A stretch of 64,000 nucleotides of DNA from Lineus longissimus (Eukaryota > Nemertea > Pilidiophora > Heteronemertea > Lineidae), in NCBI RefSeq assembly GCF_910592395.1, contig NC_088311.1, positions 6,822,501 through 6,886,500 on the forward strand, given 5' to 3'. This document shows positions 35,301 to 49,400 of this stretch, in pieces. The notes under the pieces are model-generated. The model made no database searches and was not told where the DNA came from. It saw nothing but the letters and a program-made list of their open reading frames with translations. The stretch's first letter is position 1; every line of letters starts with the position of its first letter. Both the position numbers and the translations under genes were made by a program.

Positions 35301-38300
35301 TTTAATCCTGATTTTGTTATGAAAACTTACCAATCTTCTCACGATTTTCCAGGGTTGAGGCGTTACAGAGTATTATACAGTTGATGGGTGAGCGAGAAAT
35401 GTACAACTTCTACAGAGATCGATATAAAGTACATAACCTTGAATGGACACAAGAAAAAGCCAAGCAGATTCTAGAGGCTTGGCAAAGAAAATTCTCTCAA
35501 GTAAGTTGGCGGGAAATCAGACTGAAATGCTGGAGCCATCTGAACCAATCAGGCAATGTTTTTTTTGCTGATGCTGGCATTGTCTTCCCAGAGCTAACTT
35601 GATGCCTTTAAGCAGCACATGTTTGGATTTGAAGCAACATTCGTGCAAACTTTGCCCGGCATACAAAATTTTGCATGGATTCAAGCATAAAAGATGTTTG
35701 GAGTGGATTGGCTGAAACTCATCTTGTAGTGATCCCCTTCTTGCCGCGAATCTGTGACCATACAGTTTTCACCACTAGTATCTAAAAGTGGAAGCAATTC
35801 CATTAAATGTATCCTTTTATGTGAAATGTACAGTATATAAGAATGTGTTTAGTCTGAAGGGCTACTAAAGTACAGGTATGCTCTGTATGTAGTCTCTGGT
35901 ATCCCAAGCATCGAGGAGATTTATTCCTATCTAGTTTCCTCATCACTTTTGGGTTGGCACATTAAATTTACTTTTGCAGACCAAATAAGAGATGATTTTC
36001 AGAGGTACTGGATTAGTTAGCTGACTCAAACTCTGCCACAGTACCCTACCACTTGTGGAAAACCTTGTATTGAACTTTCAAAAATCCATGTATGTACTCT
36101 TCCAGATTGTCTCTAATGTTATCAATGAGACGACAGCCGCAGACCATGATAACATATACGCCTTCTCCCAAACATCGCTATATGACATCATCAAGGACTT
36201 TTCCAAAGTCAGTCCGGTTCGAGTCGTCCTTGGATACGTACTCATGGTAAGCTTGTTGAAGACGTTTCCCGACTTCGTTCGGACAAAACTGTATCAGTTC
36301 ATGTTTCATTTAATGAGGGCTGAAAACTTTATCGTTGGGCACCTACGAGTTTCTTAAACCACGGAATAGGTCACTTGGAAAGATGGTACCGTTGCGTTAA
36401 ACTATTTTCAGACTTTTTACTCTTGAAAATGATTTGTGTTTTCAGCTTGTGTATGCATGTGTGTCGTTACTACGATGGACTGATCCCGTGTCCTCCCAGA
36501 GTGGTATTGGTATGGCTGGCGTCATGCTTGTGGCTCTCTCCGTGGCGGCGGGGCTTGGAATATGCTGTGTCCTTGGCATCGAATTCAACGCGGCTACAAC
36601 ACAGGTAAGGATCTATTTTATGTATGAGTTCTTGATTTCGCTGTGTCCTTGGCTGATCAATAGCTGTGTCCAACTGACAGTGCTATGCCTGTAATGATTT
36701 GCTCCATCCATGGAGGTATTATTAAGACCTCCATGCTCCATCCCAAGGCAGATACTGATCAGCTCTAAATTACAAGGTTTGTAGTTATGATGGTTCTGTT
36801 TTATACTGTATAAAGTCAGTCAGGTGCTGCTGTTGCCATTTTTGGCTCGTTGGCCTGACATGCCTGATGCCGGGGTGTAATGGAAGTGTTGTGCTGCTGT
36901 CGAAAAAGACCGCGAATTGAAAGGAGAAATCTGCAGGGTATCAAACAGGAGCATGTTGATAATTTGATAGTTTGAAAACAGCCTATGCTTCTGGAATGGT
37001 TCATAAATGATATTCTATGAGTGACCGATGAATTAACTTCAAATTAAGGTTGAACTATGTGTTCAGAGGAAAAAGGTTTCCGGGGCAACTTCCGGCTATT
37101 ATCAGTGCTGGAAAAATCTGACTGCTTGCGGCAGTTTTTATAGAAAAATCCATGCAATTTTGTTACGCCTAAATATTTTGCAAAGCACAAGCTTTTTTTG
37201 GCAGATGTCTAATTTAACTCCCCAAAAATAGCGACATATTGACTTTCAATGAAGCCTGATTTATGATGGCACTACTTTTTATTATGATTGCATGAAAAAT
37301 TGATCAGTTATAAAGTGTTACAAATGTGCAGAAGCACTTTTTCAGGTCAGCCTTAATACCAGTAGTTTATACACACTTTTAATGTTTGTTGCGATATCTG
37401 CAGTTTCTATCTCAAGATTGCATCTTGGCCGTGGTTGATGTAAACTGTGTATAAGAGCTGCCTACCGCAGACAAAGTTTTTGCAAGTGATTTCGTGTTTA
37501 CGAAGATTCTTTGCCAGCAGGCGATGGCTTGTTTTTATCTTAGAAAAAATAAACAAAGCAGAAAAATAATTTCTTTGTTCAGGAAGTGGAAGGCCTCTGC
37601 AGCACTACTTTTCGCTCTGCCTTGTAAATTGGAGTTGGTAAATTTGTCAGATTCGTTGGGATCTATCTTCATTGGGATCTATCTTCATTTAAAGGTTTTG
37701 CGTTTGTGCATGTAGGCTTGTAAATAATAAAAAAGGGAAGAAGCAATTTGGATAATCAGTTCATGGTGGCCTGGCTAAGAGCTCTGATTTCCCAATTGGT
37801 CATGTCTTGCATCTGAAAAAAATCATGGTTGAATTTCTGTCATAAAATGCCCAGATTGCTGATCAAGAACCAATGTATTTTATACAACAACATCTTTACG
37901 ATTTTATTAGTTTCTCTCATTTTGTGATGCTCTGAGGTCAATTAGGTGCGATCATGGTGGGTGGGCTGTGTCACCCACTGACCAGCTAATCTTCCAGTTT
38001 CCTGGGATCATGGGAGGTCTTTTAGCGTTTTTATGCTTTTGTTCTTGTCTTTAGAAAAGCTAACAGGTTCACCATGTTATGTCTTTTACCTTTGTCAGTG
38101 TGGTGTGGCGAATTTACACCTACTTGTGGAATTCCTAGAAACGTGACTTTTTCTGAAAACCTGACAGTTTAGAACCGCCTGGGAAAGATGGTGTGAATTC
38201 TCTCAGCAGTTTAAAAAAGTTGTAATTCTAAAGGAATTAATTCTTTGGAACTGCATGGTCTGTAACATGATACATACACATGTAGCCAGGCGTGATTTCA

Positions 38301-41300
38301 TTTTGCTCCATTGTAGATTGTTTGAGCTTGACACATGTTTAGCCAGACTTGTAGTTTCGAAAATGTTCTGGATATGTCTATTAATTGGCAGTCTATTGCT
38401 CGCATAGCATTCTACAGCATCTAGGTAGGACTTTGGGTGGCAGCAAGTTTAGAACTGGTGTGCTGCGTTTGATCACTCTTCACACTTTGCACAAACACGC
38501 CACAAGATGTTTTTCGGCAAAGCTTTCAAGTCTGTTCGAAACATGATTTAATTTTCTCACGTTATGCCGAGACTGGCAGTCATCTAAACAGTGGTTGATG
38601 CTTTGGTTGATGGGCCTTCAGGTTGGTGGCAGTTTTGCAGGCAAATCTCGCCTGCAGCTCTTCTGGGACACGGATAAATATTTATGCCTTTGAATGTGTA
38701 GATTGTTTATAAGGACTGTCAGTAAATGGTAACAGAATCCTTTGTTTATAAACAGTGAATAAACAGTGGGATGATTGGTATAGAAGTAGGCCTTTTTTGA
38801 CCTGATCAGTGCGTCAATATCTAGGCTGTGTAGGATGGTGTAGATGCTGCTAAAGTAAGATGATGCTAAATCTGATTGGACTGTTGCTGCTGCATCTCAT
38901 ATGGTTGGCCCAGTAGCCCCATTAATGTTGTGGGGACTTCACAACTGCAGCCTCAATTTTCTCCCCAGATTTCCTATGGCTGCACTGCCCGATATCCTCT
39001 GGATACTGACATCAGATAGAAAACTTCAAGTTAATTTTGAAGCCTCATTTTGAGTATGATGTGAACTTGACTTTTAGCAAGTTGAAAAATATCCAGCTGG
39101 TCTCCTTCTCTCTATAATCTGGGGATAGGTGCTAAGTTCAATGAATTGGTCTATAGATCATATATACAGGAAATCAAGCCTGATGAAGAAAAAAAACATA
39201 GAAAAAAGACGTCAGAGAGTCTAATTGGTGAAAAAAAGCAGCTGGGGTGATACTGAATTGAATATCTTATGTTTCATGCATGTTAATTAGGAAGAGGTAG
39301 TGTAAACCTCGATAGCCTTTTAGATTTTACTAATTATCTTGGTTAATATGTCACTCTACCCAAAACTGGAGTAGCCTACACTCTCTGTCATATACTCATT
39401 GGAAACTGGCTAATTTTTGATAACATGGACATGAACATGAAGAAACTTTCAATGTCAACAGCATTAAAGTTAATTTTGTGTAAAAGGGTTAAACTCTCTT
39501 TACCTGTAGTGTCCTAGGGGGCCAGCAAAAACCAACTGTACAAATGTATAATGTTTACACTGTGGTAGCCTATACTGGAGCAGTGCCTGAACCTGGGTGG
39601 TCTTACAGCTGAATTCAGGCCACTATCTCCAGTATCTACGAGCTACCCTGTAGTTATGCAGGTAAAGCATACCTGAGGCTCCTACTGGATAAAAACACCT
39701 GAAAACTTATTATGCAATTCCGGCAGGTTTTTTCTGCATGGGTAGATAGAATACTCAATTTGGCATATCGACTCTTCAGAATTCTTGCCTCGTACTCCTT
39801 TCTTTGAAGTTTGAAAAGATATTAACCCTTCTGGTCTGGGAAGTAAAATAATAGTGTAGGAAATGTTAATGTTTGATCAACAACATATGTCTCCGAAGGA
39901 TGAACCCAACTTTTCTATTGTTCTTTAGCTCGACTAAAAGTCAGTCATCTTCCCTGTAGTGATTGTTTTATTCTGCTGGCTTGTAGCTACTCGTTTCCTG
40001 CAACTCGTTTCCTATCAGTTTACTGGTATATCATGAAGTCTTTTTGTCAGCCGAGAGTGTCAAGTGGGTTTGACATTTTTAAAAAGAGGTTTGCCCGAAA
40101 TTCAGTCAAGGGCAAACTGGCAGCAAATGTCAATTGTCTCTTAACTGACTTCTAAACAAGAGAATAATACTTGGTAGCATTTGAGCATTTATCATGAAGA
40201 GTCTTAAAGTCTGTATAACCCTCAAATGATAATTTTGCATAGTTAGGATGTCAGATCACCCTATTGTTGTTGCTCCTTCGTTTTGTACATGGCCCACCCA
40301 AGTTTTTGTTTACCGGGGTGTAGCGGTATTCCGCTTTGTCTGCAGAAATGCTCCTGGCTGAATACCCCGTTGATTAAATGTAAATCTGCTTCAGTGATTA
40401 ATTTGAGAAATGCAGCATTTTTCTGGCAAAAAGATCTATCAGTGGGTGTGTTTGGTTCAATCTTGCGTACAAACCTTGTGATTTGGACGAACTGATCTTT
40501 GTAAATATCGTAAGTGTCGTGATGAAACACTTAACATATTAGCTGCAGTGTATTATGTGATAACAATTTCAAGATTTATCAATAAAAGCTTATCCTGATT
40601 TTCAGTTTTGACACATATCATTTTAGACATATTGTCCCTCATACAATCTACATACTTTATAAAACAACTCTTTTGGTTACCTATCTTTTCAGATCATCCC
40701 ATTCCTGGCGTTAGGATTAGGAGTCGATGATATGTTCCTCATGGTGCATGCATTTGGTGAACACACTTACAAGAAGGACATACCTTACATGGTGAGTACA
40801 CTTTCTTAGATAATTTGAAGAATGTCCCTTTCAGGGGATTGCCATTGTCTATTGTTGCTTTCGATTACAAGGTAAGGGACGATACTGGCATCGATGAAAC
40901 ATCGGTCGCTAGTATCAACTTTTATGATGTTGTTAGTGACCGGTATACATATCATGAGTCTTGATAGTAAGATTAGTTGACTCTCACAGTCAGATTTGTT
41001 TGAAGATATACTTGGCCCTTTTTAAAAGATGATGGTCAAGACCGGTTTACTTTCTTGTCAGAGTTGGGTTAAATGCTGAAGCTTTTCCGATCGAAAGGCG
41101 ACAAAATCCCTCTTGCCTGTCAAATGCCAAAATATATCTGAAGTGCCCTTGTTCTAGTTTCCTTTTGTTCAATTCATCTGCTCACTTGCCCACCAGGAGT
41201 CTGAGGTCAGCATCTGCGGTGGGCCGCCACCCAACGGCTGACCATCAGCTCAAGTTTCCTGACCATCTATAAGCGGAACTTTCCGCAAATCCGCCACAGG

Positions 41301-43376
41301 AGGAACTATTGATGACTGGCATATGCAGGGGAACTGGAGAATAACTAAAAGATATTGAACTTATACTGCTGAGTTATTTTGTTTGCTTTCTACTTCACGG
41401 CGGTCTTTATATTGACTTGAAGTGCTGTTGACTGATAATTGAATATTTGGTCTGCCGTTTTGATACTACACTCAAAATTCCTCCAGCGAAGGCCAAACAA
41501 GCACTCTGATTTGATGTGTGGAGGTGGGGAATTGCTGAACTCGAAATGCCGATCCCAATTTTATGCATCGCTTTGTGATCAGTCAGTATTATGGCGTGCC
41601 CTGTACTAAGTCAGTAGAATCTCCTTGTAGTTCTCTGCCTGTCAGAGGAGACTTTGGTACTTTGAAGGAACTATAGGCAGGAGTAGATTCGGCTAGATTT
41701 ACATACTCAAAGTCACCAAAGGTCTCTACTATCTAACATTACACTCGCTTTTACATGAAATATTTTTCTCATCAGTCGATCAGATCTCTCTAACTGTTCA
41801 TATTATTGACATGGAAAACAAAGACTTGACTCCCTAGCTCCTGCCCTTGGTCTCCCTTAAGGTATACCTGTACCTTGGAAACATCTGTGTTTCATCTGAG
41901 ATTGTGGGCATCCATAAAGTTAGTTGGCCCTATATCTTCTACCTATCATTGTATCAAGTGACGGCCGTCAGTTCCTTTGTCATTGGCCACAGAGTATCTG
42001 CAAACTACCGTGTAACTTGTCACTTTTCTAATGGCTGCCTGCTGGTTTTGGGTTTATTTTAAATGTTGACCATAAGTTCTTCTGTATGATTTCAATTTCT
42101 TTGTCTTATTGACTTTTATTGATTGGTAATATTATCTATTTTGCTGCTCAGGCAACCCTGTGAGTATTCATGTTGTGCCTTTTTCCTTTCTAACTTAAGG
42201 AAGGGATTACCATTTGATGTGCTTCAATTGTTGTTGATGATTATTTTATTTATTGTTTGTTTGTTGTACCATTTTCTGTATGTTAGTTAATCCCCATCAT
42301 GTCAACTCAAGTACCGACTCAAGGCCGTCAGGTCATTTTCTCAAACCAAGGTCATCGAGAGGGGGCTAAATACACAGAAGGGGAATCAAAGTCGGGACAT
42401 TATGCAACTGTTTTATAGTATTGTTACCCATTTCATACTGATTAATCTGTCAACAGTCCTTATAACATTCCCCCTGTATATTTCAGGAGCAGACTGGTGA
42501 GGTGCTGAAGAGGACAGGGGTCAGCATCCTTCTGACATCACTCTGCAACATGTTTGCTTTCTTCCTGGCAGCTATCATTCCTATCCCAGCACTTCGGGTC
42601 TTCACACTTCAGGTGAGACTTTTGAAGCATTTCTTTCATGCCACTACAGTTGGTCACGATTGGTGTATTGGAGTAATGATCGACATGGTCCTAGCTTTGC
42701 TTTGACTTCATTGATGTGCATTATTTTTTATGAACCATATGCAAAAGAAGAATATGTTGTTTACATATTTCTGACCTTTTCAGGCGGGTATCTTGATTCT
42801 GTTCAACATGGGCTCGATCCTGTTGGTCTTCCCAGCAATCGTGAGTCTGGATCTTATACGTCGTGAGAACAAACATGTCGATGTGTTTTGCTGTTTTACT
42901 GGGTAAGTTTATCATGGGGGCGTATATTCGTTAGGGAGACAGGGTTAGTGCATGTAAGACAGTTCCTTTCTGTGAATAGTTTGAAAATTTTATTAAAAAG
43001 AACCACATGTCTAATGCCAGAATTACTATATGAGCATACATCTCATTTGTGTCAAGTATAGTCCCTTTAAATCTTTGAGTCAGCTCAAGAGGTGTGCTTT
43101 AGTATCATATTTGATATTATCAGCAACCTTGTCATGTATTTATTGTTTCTTTTCAACATTAGAACCTTACACCTGCCTAACGAATCTTTATTAGCCTATC
43201 CTCCTCAAGAAAAGGAGAAGTTGACATGTTTCAGATTTAACCTGATACATGGATACTCTGGAATGTGTATCCGATTTTATTGTTGCTTTCAAGCTTCAGA
43301 TGAAACACCTGTGGTGAAAACATGACACAGTTCTTGTTGGCTCACCGTAAGGGGAGTCTATATGATAGCGCTGTGT

Positions 43377-43428
<52 letters not shown>

Positions 43429-46400
43429 ATCCTAACAGTGGCACGTTTCTTAACTGCTAGGGCTATGAATTTGAAACTTTGTACACAGTATGCCCTAGGT
43501 CAGCTGACCTCTGACACTGATTTTCGGTCCGATCTGATTCTCTGTTTGGCCACCAGGGGGCCAAATGTCGATATCTAAAAAGTGTGATATCTCGCTTATT
43601 AGTGACTTGTTTTCGATGAAACTTTTGTTGTAGGTACTCATAGCAAATATACATCTTATATCATACGGGTTTTTAATTTGACCTACTTTTCAAGGTCACA
43701 GAGGTCATATGGCGTAAATTGGTCATTAGAGTGTAAACTATGGCACGTTTCTTAACCACTAAAGCTATGAACTTGAAACTTGGTACGTATAACCCCCTAT
43801 ATCACATAGCCTTTGGTGCTGAATTTCAGTTTGATCTGATTCTCAACTTTGCCACCAGGGGGCCAAAAGTGGAAATCTAAAAAGTCTGATATCTCGCTTA
43901 TAAGTGACTTGTTTTCGATAAGATTTTTATGGTAGGTACTCTTAGGAAGAATACATCACATACCTTACGGGTTTTCAATTTGACCTACTTTTCAAGGTCA
44001 CAGAGGTCATATGGCGTAAATTGGCCGTTAGAGTGTAAACTATGGCACATTTCTTAACCAGTAAAGCTATGAACTTGAAACTTGGTGCATATAACCCCCT
44101 ACATCAGATAACCTTTGATGCCGAATTTTGGCCCGATCTGATTCTTTATTCGGCCACCAGGGGGCCATAATGGAAAAAGTAAGAAGTGCAATATCTTGCT
44201 TATTTTTAGTGATTCGTTTTCAATAACATTTTTATGGTAGGTTCTCCTAGCAAGGATACATCACATATCATATGAGTTTTTGATCTGACCTGCTTTTCAA
44301 GGTCACAGAGGTCAAATGGCGTAAATTGGTCGTTTGATTGTAACTATGGCACATTTCTTAACCACTAAAGCTTTGAACTTGAAATTTTTTACACATGACT
44401 CCCTACGTCATGTAACCTCGGACACGGAATTTCGATCTGATCTGGTACTCAACTCGACCACCAGGAGGCCAAAACTAAAATAGGTAAAAAGTGCAATATC
44501 TCGTTTATTAGTGACTTGTTTTTGATGATATTCTTATGGTACTTACCCCAAGCAACGATACATCACATGTCATACCGACTTTGGTTTGACCTATATACTA
44601 TACATGTTCAATGTTTCTTAATTTGGATGAATTCCAAAGCACCAAATATCTATACGGTGAGCACAATGGCCCCTGGCCGTTTCATTTTTTTTAATATGAT
44701 AGTTTATAGTGAGATTTTGTAGCTGATTCATATTGTGGTTTCAAAGTTTTACTGGAGTTCATCCGGACTTTAGGTTCTGACTCTGTTTGAAACCGGTACA
44801 TTACGATTCACAACTCCACTCTCCAGATGATACTTTGATCTTTGATATCTTCCCTTTTCAGTTCCATTGCCAACCAAGTGATAGAGCTGCGACCTCCAAT
44901 ACCAGAGCAGTCGCCAGTGTTCGTGCGGAGAGAGAGTCCGCCCCCTCCGTACACCCTTCACCAGACAATCACACGCACAGACCCCACAGGGCAGCAGCCA
45001 GTCACCGTGTTAGCTCCTGATGCAGTGTCAACGATATCACATAGCCCTTCCTTTCAGTCAGGTAAGTATGGCACCACTGCTGGAAAGATCGGTTTGTCCC
45101 CTTCCTGTCAGTTTTGCCAGGAATTTAACTCACTTGAAAACATAGCAAAGCTTGTAAACATAGTAAAGCCATTTTCTCTAAAGAACCTAAAAAAATCTAT
45201 CAACTTGCCTCATAATGATCATTATGAAAAGTGTTGATATCTTGGCTGATTTCTTTCTCAATTCATTATTTCAGTTCCCCCTCCCTCCTCTTTACCTCCG
45301 TCTGCCAGCAACTCGCGCCAGTGCCTGACAGGAGATGGTTCGCCGATGACATGTAAAGAGCGCTGCGGCCAGGCCCAGCAAGAGTGCTGTAGATGGTCCC
45401 TAACAGCATTCGCGCACAGAATTTATGGACCTCTTCTGGAGAAAACTCCAATCAAGGTAAAGTGATCATCTCTGGGTCATCTTGTCTTTGTGACATCTGT
45501 TTGGCAGGAAATTTGCTTCTCCTATACCTGCTGACTATGATATTTAGCTGCTTGGAGAATATTCAGCTGTTAAACTATTGTGTCATAGATCTTGTGCACT
45601 GATATTAGCAGCCACATCATGACCATCATGACATCGCCTTGCTCCCGCATGTCTACCAAGCTCATTGGGATAGGTGGACAAGATTTGATGACATTAGTGT
45701 TAAAATCTTAACATGTTTTGCCATCAACTTATAAGAACAGGATCTCTTAGCAAAGACATGTATGTCAACCAAAACAAAGCAGTTGATTTTGTTTGTGAAA
45801 ATGTTTGATCTAAAAGTTTGGTTGGGTTTGATTTTAACTCTCGTGAACAAACTAATGCAAGATCTTTCCTGTTCTTTCAGATTCTAGTCATTGTAATCTT
45901 TAGCCTAGTGTTTGGTATTGGTGTGTGGGGAACGACGCAAGTCAAGGACGGCCTTGACCTTACTGACGTCGTCCCAAGGGGGACGAGCGAATACAGTTTT
46001 TTAGAAGCGCAGTCCAAGTACTTCGGATTCTTTCACTTCTATGCTGTTACTCAGGTAAGTCTTCAAAATCTCCATCACTTTGCCCTGTTTTGTTCCAAAA
46101 ATAAGTGTTTGACCAAGTATCTGTCAAAAAAAGATGCCAAGTAAAAATAAATCAAGGCTTATATCATGCAGAAGGCCATGACGTGGAAAGAGACTGTGAA
46201 CATTTGTCCTCAAAGATTACAAATTTTTGAGTTTCTTTGCACAGTTCAGACCTTCAAGTTTTAGTCTGGGATATGAAACCTGTATCAATCATTTCTCATA
46301 CGGATTTCTCTTTTGATCTTTTTCAGGGAGATTTTGATTATCCAAATAATCAAGAACTTTTGTACAAATACCACCGGGCGTTTCAGAAGGTGGACAACAT

Positions 46401-49400
46401 CATCAAAGAGAAAGACGGGACTCTCCCTGATTTCTGGCTTGGGCTTTTCTGCGACTGGTTACTGGGTGAGTAGCACTTTAAACGCAATTGCACCTTCAGC
46501 CACCCCAACTTGAAACCAATTGTTCAAGTGAGTTTATCCATTGTATAGTAGGCTTTTGCAGATGGAATCATTATTACATTCAATCTTCTGATTTTCAGGT
46601 CTTCAAAAAGCCTTTGATAAAGATGTCGCCAAAAATTACATCACGAAGAATGGCTGGTCTACCAATGCTTCTGATGATGGTATCCTCGGATACAAGCTCC
46701 TGGTACAAACGGGTGATATTGATAGCCCGATTGACAAGGAACAAGTAAGTAAAATTCCCCATCAGCCTTACGAAAACAAAGACATGTACATTTATTGAAG
46801 GGACTCTGTTGGTCACAAAACGAATGGAATCAAGGATGTCAAGCAAATAGAAAAAGTCAAAACAGCTATAGCAAGGCACATATCTTTAATCAGTTAATCA
46901 TTTCTTTAATCAGATAATCATGGTTTTCTGATTAAACTATTTTCACGTTTCAGGTAATGACCAATCGTCTAGTCTCAAAAAACAACATTATAAACCCTAA
47001 TGCATTTTACACGTACCTCACCGCTTGGCATTCGAATGACGCCATGGCATACGATGCGTCACAAGCACTCCTCCATCCGATCCCAAAGCAGTATTACCAT
47101 GAGCCGGATGATCACAATCTATTGAGTAAGTTGCCTGTGTTTTAGGTGGAAATTGTGCATTGAAGGTCTTTGCCAAAATGTGACAGTGGTCGTTATTGCT
47201 GTGGTTGTGATGGGTTAAAAGATAAACGAACTAGATCATGTGGAGAAAGTCTATCTCGATCTTTGAAGAAAACAAACCTGAGTTTTTCAAAAGTGCAGAT
47301 CTAAAAGTTCTTATTCTGTCTCATTTGGATGATGAAGGCACAAAAGCAGAGTGACGAAGTTCAAATGTAGCATTTGATTTCACCTTAGTTATTTTCTATT
47401 TTCAGTTGAAAAGTCATCATTGTTGACGTATACTCAACTGGCTTTCTACCTAAAGGATATGGTGGACATGACGGAGGATGCCGTGGACATCATCAAGGAG
47501 ATTCGAGCCATTTGCGACGAGTTCTCCGATCAGGGCTTGCCAAATTACCCAAGTGGTTATCCGTTCATGTTTTGGGAGCAGTATATCAACTTACGGTTCT
47601 ACCTCATGTTGTCTCTCGTTTGCATACTGCTTATTATATTCTTCACCCTGGCTGTTGTTCTCATCAACCCCTGGGCCGCTTTTGTTGTTGTAAGTATAAT
47701 TTTCTTTAGATTCTGTTTTATAATTGAACATTTTGAGTACCGGTAGATCATGGGTTCTTTTCCCACAAGCCAAAGTTAGATGACTTAGAAGGTGTGTGAT
47801 TCCATGGTGTTTGATTCCAGTTTCAATTCATCTCAAATCTATCTTATTAGGACAACGTCTCAACCACAATTATCGTCTTGCAGATTTCTTAACAGAAATT
47901 AATTCAAGGTAGATTTTGAACTCCTTGTATTTAATTTGTATATCTCTTTCCTTTCCTTTACAGGTGATTGTTTTGTCCATGACTGTTGTTGAATTGTTTG
48001 GCTTCATGGGACTTGCGGGAATCAAACTCAGCGCCGTTCCCGCTGTTATTCTTATCGTTTCTGTGGGCATTGGAGTGGAATTCACTGTACATATTTTATT
48101 GGTAAGTGGTTGTAACTGATACATATTCTTAATATCCCCCTAAAATCAAAGTCTCATTCAAAATGGCTTAGACAGGCAGTGTTCATTGTTGATTTGAAAT
48201 ATTGGATTGGCTATGTTCCAAAGTTGAACGTGTAAGGTTGTTTATTGGGAGGTTTTCGTAACTAAATAAGCCCTGCATAGCTCAGTTGGACTATTCTGCC
48301 TTTAAGCTCGATGGTAGCCCTCAAAGCTATTGCATCAGTTAGCCGGAGTTTAGAAGCGGTCCAGAAGTTGGTATCTAACCAGGACTAGCCCAAATTGTTA
48401 GGTAGGCCCTAGTATCCATTTTGTTCGCAAAGCATAACATTAACAAACGTCGCTTTCCATTTTCAGGGGTTTTTGACGTCGATTGGTAGTCGCGATCGGC
48501 GGATGAGGATGGCATTGGATCATATGTTTGCTCCTGTGATAAATGGAGCTGTCTCTACGTTACTGGGGGTCATCATGCTCGTAGGAGCCGAGTTTGACTT
48601 CATTGTTAGGTAAGAGACATTTCAAAAATCCTTGTCCAATATCTATTCCTTTTCCTAGCTTTGCTGTAAATTCCTATTCCTGAATACACTTGAATATAGG
48701 GTGTCAGAGCCTTTCTGCAATGGGTGACATTGAGAAATGCTGAATTGTGACCACCACTGACAATTTCCTATTTATTTCAAAATCCCTTCCCAGGTTTATG
48801 GTGTTGATTACGATTTATTGCGCCTTTGATGTTGATGTAAGATCATGCAATTCTTTGTTGATCATCTGCAGTGTTTTCAAAATGTGCCCGCCAACTTAGG
48901 GGCCAAACCAAGTGGATACACCTGCCTGTCCTTGAAGTGGCTTTTCCTGCCCGCCAGGGCCAAATTAGGACTGCAGTAAAAGGTTACCGGTCAAGCATGA
49001 CTCCCTAAAGTTAGTCCAATTCTTTGGTTGTCTGTTTAGTTCTTACCTCAACTGAATAGATCCCTGGGAAGAACCCTTGTTGGGTGGCATTATCTTTGTT
49101 GAGAGGGACTAAAGGATGTGTCTGGACCCTTTAATTTGAATTGTCTGAAATGCTGGCTCAGCATTTGGCGTTAGGGGTATTCAGACATCGTCCAGGGTAT
49201 TATTGGTTTTCAAGCCCCTCTTCTTAATGAAAATCAGGAACAGGAATGATGAAAAAGGTGGAGGTGTATATAGGTATACTGATGGACCCTGATACAGTTA
49301 TGTAACTGTCTGATATGGATGATGACGATGTTAAACAATTTCATTAAAACTGGAAACGACTTGAGATAAATAGTATTGTAGCCAGATCAATAACAGTTGT

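Noticed and set aside
43438-44575. CRISPR-like regular spacing
   Set aside because: Units are 302 bp with no short repeat/spacer structure and the DNA is eukaryotic; it is a tandem satellite.
45200-45240. Palindrome CATAATGATCATTATG in Patched intron 16
   Set aside because: Short AT-rich palindromes are frequent in this DNA.
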